Below are positions 51,205 to 58,980 of a DNA stretch of 64,000 nucleotides, in pieces. Numbering within the stretch: position 1 is the first letter of the stretch; each line of letters starts with the position of its first letter. The DNA comes from Sphingomonas cannabina (GTDB taxonomy: Bacteria; Pseudomonadota; Alphaproteobacteria; Sphingomonadales; Sphingomonadaceae). Both the position numbers and the translations under genes were made by a program. Under the pieces are notes generated by a model. The model made no database searches. It saw nothing but the letters and a program-made list of their open reading frames with translations, and was not told where the DNA came from. The DNA lies in assembly GCF_021391395.1 (NCBI RefSeq), contig NZ_CP090059.1:1163001-1227000 (forward strand), given 5' to 3'.

Positions 51205-52548
51205 GTGTCGCGGCTGCGTTCGCTGAGGGCGCTGACGCTCCTCTTCGTCCTCATCTTCCTGGCGGCGACCGTGGCTACCGGATTCGCCACCTATTTCGTC
51301 ACCCATGCGACCATCGCCCGCCTGGTCGACCAGCGAATCATGGCGGAAAGCAGTGCCGTTTCGGGCGGAACCTTCCCCGCCGACCGCGCCGCGGTAATCG
51401 CCAGCATCGCCGACTATTCGCGCCGGCGCGACACCGGCGACCTCGGGTTCATGCTGACCGACGCCGCCGGGCGCAGGATCGCCGGTAACATCGCGTTCGA
51501 CCGGCCGCTGCCGCTCGGTTTCTCGACGGTGGGAAAGGCCGACAGGATCAAGGGCCTCACCCACGGCCGCGCGCTGGTCCGGCGCATCGGCAACGGCCTG
51601 ACGCTGACGACGGTCGCCGAAACCGAGCCGATCGACAATTACGACGGGGAACGCATCCGCATCTATCTGCTCGGCTTCGGTTCGATCGTTCTCATCGTCG
51701 TCGGCGGCGCGATCCTGTTCAGCGTGATCGTCCGCCGCCGCATTATCGCCCTGCACCGCACGGCCGATGCCATCATCGACGGCGACATGCAGCGGCGCGT
51801 GCCCGTCGACGGATCGGGAAGCGAGTTCGACGAGCAGGCGCAGGCGTTCAACCGGATGCTTGACCGGATTTCCGGGCTGATGGGCGAGATCCGCAATGTC
51901 TCCAACGACATCGCCCACGACCTCAGGACGCCGCTCGCGCGCCTGCGCGGGCGGCTGGCCGCCATCGCGCGTCAGGCCGAGAGCGAGCAGGTGCGTGACG
52001 GCCTCGAGGATGCGATCGCGCAGAGCGACGCGATCCTGGCGATGTTCGCGGCGGTGCTGCGCATCGCCGAGGTGGAAGGAGGCGATCGCCGTGCAGCCTT
52101 CGAGACGCTTGACGTCGGCGACCTCGCGGCCGCGATCGGAACGGCGATGCAGCCGGCGGCGGAGGAGGAGCGCCATCTGCTGGTGGTCGGCGAATGCGAG
52201 CCCGCGCCGATCCAAGGGGATCGCCAGCTGCTCAATCACGCGCTGGTCAACCTGATCGAAAACGCCCTGCGGCATACGCCCGCCGGCTCGCGGATCGAGA
52301 TATCGGTGGCGCGATCGGGATCGGATGCGATCCTGACGGTCCGGGACGACGGGCCCGGCATCGCGCCGGAGCAGCGCGCGCTGGCGCTGCGGCGCTTCGG
52401 CCGGCTGGACAAGAGCCGCGCCCGGGGCGGCCACGGGCTCGGGCTGCCGCTGGTGGATGCCATCGCGCGGCTGCACCGGGGCGGCCTGACCCTGGAATCG
52501 GCGGATCCCGGCCTCAGGGCCGTTCTCACGCTGCCGCTGGCTGCATGA
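51205..52548 (+). CDS. Sensor histidine kinase of the two-component system
   Basis: A 447-residue membrane kinase with TM1 at about 8-30 and a short periplasmic sensor of about 120 residues with no recognised fold. TM2 at about 152-175 ('LLGFGSIVLIVVGGAILFSV') and a HAMP domain follow. The HisKA motif is 'NDIAHDLRTPLARLRGRLAA' with phospho-acceptor His238. The ATPase domain has an N-box 'LNHALVNLIENALRHTPAG', a D-x-G box 'VRDDGPGIAPEQRAL' and a G-box 'GGHGLGLPLV'. Start is GTG 51205, 4 bp after the regulator stop. The ligand is unknown. Confidence 0.92.
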   Translation: MSRLRSLRALTLLFVLIFLAATVATGFATYFVTHATIARLVDQRIMAESSAVSGGTFPADRAAVIASIADYSRRRDTGDLGFMLTDAAGRRIAGNIAFDRPLPLGFSTVGKADRIKGLTHGRALVRRIGNGLTLTTVAETEPIDNYDGERIRIYLLGFGSIVLIVVGGAILFSVIVRRRIIALHRTADAIIDGDMQRRVPVDGSGSEFDEQAQAFNRMLDRISGLMGEIRNVSNDIAHDLRTPLARLRGRLAAIARQAESEQVRDGLEDAIAQSDAILAMFAAVLRIAEVEGGDRRAAFETLDVGDLAAAIGTAMQPAAEEERHLLVVGECEPAPIQGDRQLLNHALVNLIENALRHTPAGSRIEISVARSGSDAILTVRDDGPGIAPEQRALALRRFGRLDKSRARGGHGLGLPLVDAIARLHRGGLTLESADPGLRAVLTLPLAA

Positions 52549-52617
52549 CAGGGTTCGGCTCGGGAAGGGGGCTGCGCTTCCCGGGCCGATCGGTTCCCGC
52601 CGTTGGGATCGGCGGCG

Positions 52618-55140
52618 TCAGAACCTCAGCGACGCCTCGGCGCCGAAAGTCCGCGGCGCGTTGAAGTTGCCATAGTCGCCAAGGACGCTGGCGATGCTGC
52701 CCGCGGTCGCGCCGGGAGTCGTCGGAGCGCCGGGCAGGCTGTTCGACGGGTCGCGGCGATAGACATATTGCTCGTCGAACAGGTTGCGGGCCCAGATGCT
52801 GAACGTCACCTTCTGGCCGGTATCCGCCAGCTGGATATCGGCGAGCGACAGGCGTCCGTTGACGATGAACGACGGATCGTTGCGGGTGGCGAACTGGTCG
52901 AAGGTCTGGGTCGACTGCGCGTAGTTCGCGTCGAGGTGCAGCGCGATCGCCGTGTCGCCGCCGCCCACCGGCACCCGATAGTCGATCGATCCGCTGGCCG
53001 CGTTGCGCGGCGTGAAGACGATGTAGAAGTTCTGGTACACGTTGGTCGACGTGATCAGCACCGGCGGGATACGCGTGTAGGTATAAGCATAGGATCCGGT
53101 CAGGGTCAGGCCGTCGACCGGCTGCACCGTCAGGTCCGCCTCGATGCCGCGGATCTTGGTGGTTCCCGGCGCATTGATGGTCACGAGGTTGTTGAAATTG
53201 CCGGTCGCGGTCGGCTGGATCGAGCTGATGTCGACCTGGCTGTCCTTGCGGTCCATGATGTAGCCCGCCAGGTTGAACCGCGCGCGGTGATCCCAGAAGT
53301 CGCTCTTGAGGCCGATCTCATAGGACTTCACGTCCTCGGGATCGAACGCCTGGTAGTTCGCGGTGCGCGAGCTGGCGCCGCCGGCGCGGTAGCCGGTCGC
53401 ATATTTGGCATAGAGGTGCAGCGAATCGCTCGCGTCATAGGCGAGCGTCACCATCGGGTTGAAGCGGTTCCAGGTCTCGTCCAACGGCTGATAGCCGTTC
53501 TGCGCCGCCGCTGTCGGATTGGTATCGTAGTTGATGTTGCGCGAATAGTGCAGCACGCCGCGCTTCTTGTCGCGGGTGTAGCGGCCGCCGACGGTCAGGT
53601 GGAGCGCGTCGGTCGCGTTCCAGGTGAGCTGGCCGTAGGCGGCATAGCTCTTGGACCAGACTTCCGACGCGCGGTCGATCGAGCGGCAGCCCGGCTGCGA
53701 CCCGAACCCGCCCGAACCGGTGCACGGATCGAGGATGACGTAGCGCGATCCGACGACCGCGCCGGTGGCGTCGGTGATCGCGACGATGCCGTTGGAGTTC
53801 GGCGTCGCGGCGTCATCGCTGACATGCTCGTTGAAGTAGTAGAGGCCGGCGACATAATCGATCGACCCCAGCGAACCGACTGCCTGGAACTCCTGGCTGA
53901 ACTGATGCTGGTCGAGGTCGGCGAGGCTGTAGCGGCTGAACGCGCAAGGCGCGGCCGCGGTGCAGGCGGCGGTCAGCGCGATGGCGGGAACGCGGTGCGC
54001 GCCGCCCGAATTGTCCCACTGCGTCGCCGAGACACCGCGCCATGCGGTGATCGAGCGGAGCTCGAGCTCGGACCCCAGATTCCACTTGAGGATGTTGGTG
54101 AACCCGTGGGTCTTGTCCACGCTCGGCTGCTGCGGCACGCCGATGTCGGCGGTCTTCATGCGCGAGTCGCCGTTGACGACGACGCCGGGCAGCAGCGGCT
54201 TCACCGCGCCGGTCAGGCTGGTGTAGTTGGTGCCGGGCAGGAAGCAGTTCGGCACCGCCGACTGCGCACCCGCGACGCACCCGTTGGGATTATAGTTCAG
54301 CAGCTGGCTGTAGAAGGGCGTGTTGGCGTCGTAGCCGACGTCGTAGGAGAAATCATCCGTGACCCCGTCGATCGGCTTCCATCGCGCGGCGGCGCGGAAG
54401 CCGTGGCGGTCGTAATAGTTCCAGCCGGTCTGACCGGCGAGCGGATCCTTGGTGGTCGCGTCCTGATGCTGGATGACGCCGTCCAGCTTGACCGAGACGC
54501 CGGCGAACTCCGGCAGGTCGAGGTGGAGCTCGGCATTGTAGCCGCCGTAATTGCTGATGCCCGCGGTCGCGCGGCCCTCGAACTTGCCGCTCGGCGCCTT
54601 GGTGACCATGCTGAGCGCGCCGCCTTCGGTATTACGGCCGAACAGCGTGCCCTGCGGCCCCTTCAGCACCTCGATCCGCTCGAGGTCGAACAGCGCCGCG
54701 TTGAGGCCGTGCTGGCGGCCGAGGTAGACGCCGTCGATATAGATGCCGACGCCCTGCTCGCGCGCGGGCTGGTTGGCGTCGAGCGGCACGATGCCGCGGA
54801 TGCCGACGGTGAGCGCGCTCTGCCGGGCCTCGAAGGTCGCGACCCGCAGACTGGGAACCCCGCCGTCGGCGAGGTCGTACAGGCTCTGGACGTGGCGGTC
54901 CTTGATCGTGTCGGCGCTGACCACGGAGATCGCGATCGGCGTCTTCTGGAGGTTCGTCTCGGTCTTCGTCGCGGTGACGACGATGTCCTCCAGTCCCTGT
55001 CCGGACGTCTGGGCCGCGTCGCCGGCGGCATCCGGCGCAACCTTTGACGACTGACCCTGCGCGAGCGCGGGCGATGCCAATAGTGCCAACGCGGTGCTTC
55101 CGAGCAGATAGGGTAGGCGGATACGGTTTCGGCAGGACAC
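52618..55140 (-). CDS. TonB-dependent receptor
   Basis: An 840-residue outer membrane receptor with a signal peptide ('LLGSTALALLASPALAQ'), TonB-box-like 'LEDIVVTATKTETNLQKTPI', plug ('LTVGIRGIVPLDANQPAREQ', 'IDGVYLGRQHGLNAALFDLE', 'RIEVLKGPQGTLFGRNTEGG') and a barrel ending 'TFGAEASLRF'. The 'TlFGRNTxGG' type plug and 'DGVYLGR' occur in the large iron/xenobiotic group of Sphingomonad receptors; the ligand cannot be assigned. The start is a GTG at 55140 with 'gggag' 7 bp upstream. A 27-bp palindrome lies 59 bp upstream. Confidence 0.92.
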   Translation of the reverse strand: MSCRNRIRLPYLLGSTALALLASPALAQGQSSKVAPDAAGDAAQTSGQGLEDIVVTATKTETNLQKTPIAISVVSADTIKDRHVQSLYDLADGGVPSLRVATFEARQSALTVGIRGIVPLDANQPAREQGVGIYIDGVYLGRQHGLNAALFDLERIEVLKGPQGTLFGRNTEGGALSMVTKAPSGKFEGRATAGISNYGGYNAELHLDLPEFAGVSVKLDGVIQHQDATTKDPLAGQTGWNYYDRHGFRAAARWKPIDGVTDDFSYDVGYDANTPFYSQLLNYNPNGCVAGAQSAVPNCFLPGTNYTSLTGAVKPLLPGVVVNGDSRMKTADIGVPQQPSVDKTHGFTNILKWNLGSELELRSITAWRGVSATQWDNSGGAHRVPAIALTAACTAAAPCAFSRYSLADLDQHQFSQEFQAVGSLGSIDYVAGLYYFNEHVSDDAATPNSNGIVAITDATGAVVGSRYVILDPCTGSGGFGSQPGCRSIDRASEVWSKSYAAYGQLTWNATDALHLTVGGRYTRDKKRGVLHYSRNINYDTNPTAAAQNGYQPLDETWNRFNPMVTLAYDASDSLHLYAKYATGYRAGGASSRTANYQAFDPEDVKSYEIGLKSDFWDHRARFNLAGYIMDRKDSQVDISSIQPTATGNFNNLVTINAPGTTKIRGIEADLTVQPVDGLTLTGSYAYTYTRIPPVLITSTNVYQNFYIVFTPRNAASGSIDYRVPVGGGDTAIALHLDANYAQSTQTFDQFATRNDPSFIVNGRLSLADIQLADTGQKVTFSIWARNLFDEQYVYRRDPSNSLPGAPTTPGATAGSIASVLGDYGNFNAPRTFGAEASLRF

Positions 55141-55198
55141 TGAGGAACTCCCTGAACATGATCGTCGTTCGTGAGGTCCCTAGGAGTTAAACAGGTCA

Positions 55199-55225
55199 TT
55201 TATGTTACAATCTTTGTAACATAAA
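55199..55225. promoter_or_regulatory. 27-bp perfect palindrome upstream of the TonB receptor
   Basis: Two 11-bp inverted arms 'tttatgttaca' and 'tgtaacataaa' are separated by 'atctt'. Length, perfect symmetry and position 59-85 bp before the receptor start make it a likely operator. The stem is too AT-rich to be a convincing terminator. No regulator gene is adjacent. Confidence 0.65.
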
Positions 55226-55484
55226 AGATGTCATTCTTTCATTTTCGTTTCATTGAAGAATAGATGTTATAATACCAAAAACACTTTACGAGTTTTTTCA
55301 CTCTTGATAATGGATAATTTGTTAGAATAATTGGCAAGAGAACATCAGTTCCGAGAGGTAATGGTAGTTATATTTGGATATATTCTAATATGGCTGCTGA
55401 CATTCAACTCCGCAGAGGGTGCGGCCTCCTTTCAATTCTTCCCTGGTCGGGGAAGGATATCAAATGTCGATCAGTCCGGACCGG
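55226..55484. other. AT-rich island with no identified gene
   Basis: From about 55190 to 55430 the composition drops sharply from the roughly two-thirds GC of the window to AT-rich, with runs such as 'gttttttcactcttgataat'. Short open frames exist but none has family motifs or a good ribosome site. The strip probably carries the receptor promoter on the reverse strand and may mark a junction left by transfer or rearrangement next to the kinase remnant. Confidence 0.6.
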
Positions 55485-55786
55485 CTATCACGCCGGGCAA
55501 CGATGGCATGGCTGATTGAATCAGGGGCGTGGCCGGATGTCGACATCTCCGGCGCGGTCGTCGTGCCCTATGGCTATGCCAGGCCCGCCGGCCGCATCCG
55601 GTCCGCGAAGCCGCACATCCCGGGCCGGATGCCAACAGCGAAGCCGCGGCAAGGGAGATGCTCGAGCTGGTGCAGGGCCTGACCGGCGACGATCTGGTGC
55701 TGTCCCTCATCTCCGGCGGCGGTTCGGCGGTGATGTCGCTGCCCGCGCCGGGGCGCACGCTGGCCGACAAGCAGGGCGATGGCTTC
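55485..55786 (+). pseudogene. Remnant of a glycerate 2-kinase (DUF4147/MOFRL family) gene
   Basis: Two frames together read like an internal piece of glycerate 2-kinase (GckA/TtuD type). First comes 'ATMAWLIESGAWPDVDISGA' plus 'VVVPYGYARPAGRI'. After a one-base shift near 55600 the sequence continues 'VREAAHPGPDANSEAAAREM', 'LELVQGLTGDDLVLSLISGG' and 'GSAVMSLPAPGRTLADKQ'. The conserved 'AHPxPDA' and 'LISGGGSA' stretches identify the family. The 5' third and the catalytic C-terminal MOFRL half are missing: the fragment stops where the convergent secretion gene ends. Dead gene piece; family call by motif. Confidence 0.8.
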
Positions 55787-55807
55787 CCGTCAGAGTTGCT
55801 CCCGTCG

Positions 55808-57169
55808 TCAATGCTCGCGGAAGGACGACCAGAAGCTGTTGAGCAGGGGCTCGATCATGTAATCGAGCGCAGTCCGCTTGCGCAGGGGAATCAGGATCTG
55901 CGCGGGCATCCCGGCGCGCAGGACGAAATCGTCGCCCCGCACGCGATCGATCAGGCGGAGCTGCTCATAGGGCACCACGATCTCGCCGGTGAAATAGCTC
56001 TGGCCCGACTTTTCGTCGGTGAAGCTGTCGGCGGAAAGCCGCGTCAGGCGGCCTTCGAGATTGGGCAGGCTGCGTTCGTGCAGCCCCGAGAACTTAACCA
56101 GCGCGCGCTGCCCGACCGAGAGGTCGTCGGCATCGTCCGGCGCAATGCGGGCCTGGACGACGAGCGGGGTGCGTTCGGGGACGATGTCCATCAGCTTCTG
56201 CCCCGGCGCGATCACACCGCCCGGCGTGAACACCGACAGGCCGACCACCGCGCCGGTCGCCGGCGCGCGGATGGCGGTACGCTCGAGCTGGTCGCGCGCC
56301 GCCATCCATTTCGGCAGGATTTCGCCAAGGCTGGTCTCGACCTCGCGAAGGTCGGAGGCGGTGCGCTCGCGGAAGCTGCGTTCGGCTTCGAGCACCTGCA
56401 GCTCGCTCTCGCGCGCAGCGCCGCGGGTCTGGGCGACGCTGGCGCTGTACTGGCCGCCCTGGCCCTGCAGCTCGGCGCGCGCACGCTCGAGTTCGCGCAT
56501 CCGCGTCTGCGAGACGAAACCCTTCTCGGCGACCGGACGCAGGGCGGTGATCTGCTCGTCGATGAGGCGCAGCTGTTCGCGCGCCGAGGCCGCTTGCTCG
56601 CCATAGCCGCGGCCCTGCTCGCCCGACTGGGCGACGCGCTGGCCGAGCGCTCCGCGCTGCGCGGCGAGCACGGCGGTGCGCGCGGTAAGTTCGGTCTGTT
56701 GGAGGCGCAACGCGGTCGCCGCCTCGGCCTTGTCCTCGGGCGAGAGCGACGCGAACTGAGGTGGCGGCGCGATCCGCGACTGGCCGAGCTGCTCGGCCTC
56801 GAGCCGCGCGCGTTGCGCGAGCAGCCGGATCGACTGCGACGCGAGTGCGCGTTCCTGTGCACGGACCTCGGGCGCGGCGAGCTCGATCAGCAGTTGGCCG
56901 CGCTCGACGCGCTGACCTTCCCGGACATGGATTCTGCCGACGACGCCGCCGTCGCGGTGCTGGACCGATTGCCGCTGGCCGGAGACGACGAGTGATCCGG
57001 GTGCATAGGCCGCAGCATCGAGGCGGACGAAGGCAGCCCAGCCGAGGAACAGCACGAAGAACAGCGCCGCGATCACCAGGCCGGTGCGGATCTCGCCGCG
57101 CGGGTCCGCCACCGCCGTCGAGGCGGGCGCGACCGACGTCGCGGGCGGAAGGAGCAGTGCCTCGCTCAT
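55808..57169 (-). CDS. Type I secretion membrane fusion protein (HlyD/PrtE family)
   Basis: A 453-residue periplasmic adaptor linking an ABC exporter to an outer membrane channel. It has one membrane span (about 30-50, 'VIAALFFVLFLGWAAFVRLD'). The lipoyl half 'VSGQRQSVQHRDGGVVGRIH' and 'VREGQRVERGQLLIEL' is followed by a long coiled-coil region (about 110-290) and the second lipoyl and beta-barrel parts ('TAIRAPATGAVVGLSVFTPG', 'VPERTPLVVQARIAP', 'VRAGMPAQ'-like 'LRAGMPAQILIPLRKRTALD'). The ATG overlaps the stop of the ABC gene (ATGA). It belongs to the same operon as the exporter. Confidence 0.93.
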   Translation of the reverse strand: MSEALLLPPATSVAPASTAVADPRGEIRTGLVIAALFFVLFLGWAAFVRLDAAAYAPGSLVVSGQRQSVQHRDGGVVGRIHVREGQRVERGQLLIELAAPEVRAQERALASQSIRLLAQRARLEAEQLGQSRIAPPPQFASLSPEDKAEAATALRLQQTELTARTAVLAAQRGALGQRVAQSGEQGRGYGEQAASAREQLRLIDEQITALRPVAEKGFVSQTRMRELERARAELQGQGGQYSASVAQTRGAARESELQVLEAERSFRERTASDLREVETSLGEILPKWMAARDQLERTAIRAPATGAVVGLSVFTPGGVIAPGQKLMDIVPERTPLVVQARIAPDDADDLSVGQRALVKFSGLHERSLPNLEGRLTRLSADSFTDEKSGQSYFTGEIVVPYEQLRLIDRVRGDDFVLRAGMPAQILIPLRKRTALDYMIEPLLNSFWSSFREH

Positions 57170-58893
57170 CGTGCCGCCGCCTGCGCCGGCATCCGCCGCA
57201 CGTTCTGCGGCGCGATCTTGGGAAGGACCTCGTCGCGTGCGCCGAACATCTCGACCCGGCCGTCGCGCAGCACCACGATCTTGTCGATCACCGGCAGGAT
57301 GCCGAGCTTGTGCGAGACGACGAGGATGGTCCGCCCTTCAGCCTTCAGCGCGGCGAGCGCGGAGATGAGGGCGGCATCGCCTTCGCCGTCGAGATGGGCG
57401 TTGGGCTCGTCGAGCACGAGGATCGCGGGATCGCCGTAGACCGCACGCGCGAGGCCGATCCGCTGCGCCTGGCCGGCGGAAACGCCCCGACCGCCGAGCT
57501 TGAGCTGATGGTCATAGCCGTCCGGCAGGTGTCGGATCAGCGGATCGGCGCCGACCTTCTCCGCCGCACGCACCACCGCCGCGTCGATGGCGACGCGGTC
57601 GGCATCCAGCTCGCCGGCGAAACGGGCGATATTCTCGGCGACGGTACCTGCGAACAGGACCGAATCCTGCGGCAGATAGCCGACATGGCGGGCGAGTTCT
57701 TCGGGGTTCCAGTCGCGCGTGTCGGCGCCGTCGAGGCGGACCGCACCGCGGTCGGCGGCCATCGCGCCGGCGATCACGCGGACGAGTGTCGACTTGCCCG
57801 CCCCGCTCGGCCCGACGATCGCGACGACCTCGCCTGGCGCGATCCGCAGCGACACGCCGTTCAGGATGGCGCCGTCACGCGTGTCGTTGAGGACCGTGAC
57901 GCCGTCGAGCACGATCTCCCCGCGCGGCGGCGGCAGGCGCGTGGGCTCGGCTCCCGCGTCCATGTTGTCCAGCAGCAGGCCCAGGCTGTGATAGCTCTGC
58001 CGCGCCTGGACGATCGTCTTCCATGTCCCGATCAACTGCTCGATCGGGGCGAGCGCGCGGGCGATCAGGAAGGAGGAGGCGAAGATCGCGCCCCCCGAGA
58101 TAAGGTTGTCGACCGCCAGCAGCGCGCCGAGCCCGAGCGCGAGCGACTGGAGCGCGAGGCGCACGAACTTGGTCGCGGTGAGGAAGCCGCCGGTGGCGAA
58201 GCTCGCCTCGGTCTGGGCAGTCAGCATCGCCTCGCGCTGGCGGAGCTGCCGGGCCACCACCGCGCGACGCATCCCGAGCGCGCGGATGCTGTCGCTGGAG
58301 GCCAGCAGCGTCTCCTGGCTGGCATAGGAGGTGCTCGCGATCGCCTGGGCGCGGTCGAGCCGGGCCCGCGTTGCCCTGGCATTGGCCCAGGCGAGCAGCG
58401 GCAGCGCCACGCAGCCGAGCACGGCAAGCGCACCGACCCAGGGATGCACGAGGAAGCAGACGAGCAGGTAGATCGGGATCCACGGCGCGTCGAACAGCGC
58501 CAGGATGCCCGTGCCGGTCAGCGCGCTGCGCATCGTGTCGAACTCGCGCAGTGCCTGGCGCGCAACCGGCAGATCCGGCCGGCCGAGCGTCGCGTCGAGG
58601 ATCAGCGGCGCGAGCGTGGCGTCGAGCTGGACGCCGGCACGGACGAGCAGCCGACTGCGGATCCTGTCGAGCAGCGAGAGCGTCGCCAGCGCGAACAGCA
58701 GCACTAGAGTGATGAAAAGCAATGTCTGCAGGCCCTGGGTGGGCACCACCCGGTCATAGACCTGCAGCATGTACAGCGTCGGCGCGACGTAGAGCAGGTT
58801 GATCAGCGCGCTGAAGCCCGCCGCGGCAAGGAAGTGCCGGCGACACAGCGCGAACGCCGCACGCATCGCTTGTCCCGCTGCCGCCACCTTCAC
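57166..58893 (-). CDS. Type I secretion ABC transporter (PrtD/AprD family permease/ATPase)
   Basis: A 575-residue fused permease and ATPase. The membrane domain (about 20-300) opens with 'AAGFSALINLLYVAPTLYML', typical of PrtD-like exporters without a C39 peptidase domain. The ATPase has Walker A 'GPSGAGKSTLVRV', Q-loop 'YLPQDSVLFAGTV', signature 'GRGVSAGQAQRIGLARA', Walker B 'ILVLDEPNAHLD' and H-loop 'VVSHK'. The GTG at 58893 is preferred: 'gggggag' lies 7 bp upstream, whereas the earlier GTG at 58917 has none. It exports RTX-type proteins; the neighbouring nuclease is the obvious cargo. Confidence 0.93.
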   Translation of the reverse strand: MKVAAAGQAMRAAFALCRRHFLAAAGFSALINLLYVAPTLYMLQVYDRVVPTQGLQTLLFITLVLLFALATLSLLDRIRSRLLVRAGVQLDATLAPLILDATLGRPDLPVARQALREFDTMRSALTGTGILALFDAPWIPIYLLVCFLVHPWVGALAVLGCVALPLLAWANARATRARLDRAQAIASTSYASQETLLASSDSIRALGMRRAVVARQLRQREAMLTAQTEASFATGGFLTATKFVRLALQSLALGLGALLAVDNLISGGAIFASSFLIARALAPIEQLIGTWKTIVQARQSYHSLGLLLDNMDAGAEPTRLPPPRGEIVLDGVTVLNDTRDGAILNGVSLRIAPGEVVAIVGPSGAGKSTLVRVIAGAMAADRGAVRLDGADTRDWNPEELARHVGYLPQDSVLFAGTVAENIARFAGELDADRVAIDAAVVRAAEKVGADPLIRHLPDGYDHQLKLGGRGVSAGQAQRIGLARAVYGDPAILVLDEPNAHLDGEGDAALISALAALKAEGRTILVVSHKLGILPVIDKIVVLRDGRVEMFGARDEVLPKIAPQNVRRMPAQAAAR

Positions 58894-58980
58894 GCTGCCG
58901 CTCCCCCAGCAAGCCACGCCGCGCGACCGGCCTGGCCGCGCGGCGAAAGCAGTATCGGGGCGAATTGCCTTGGAATCAAA

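Noticed and set aside
55199..55225. Rho-independent terminator
   Set aside because: The stem is AT-rich with only a few GC pairs and has no T-run where expected; it also lies upstream of the receptor gene start, which suits an operator better.
55419..55682. A functional 87-residue gene
   Set aside because: Its sequence corresponds to part of glycerate 2-kinase in one frame and continues in another; it is a gene fragment.
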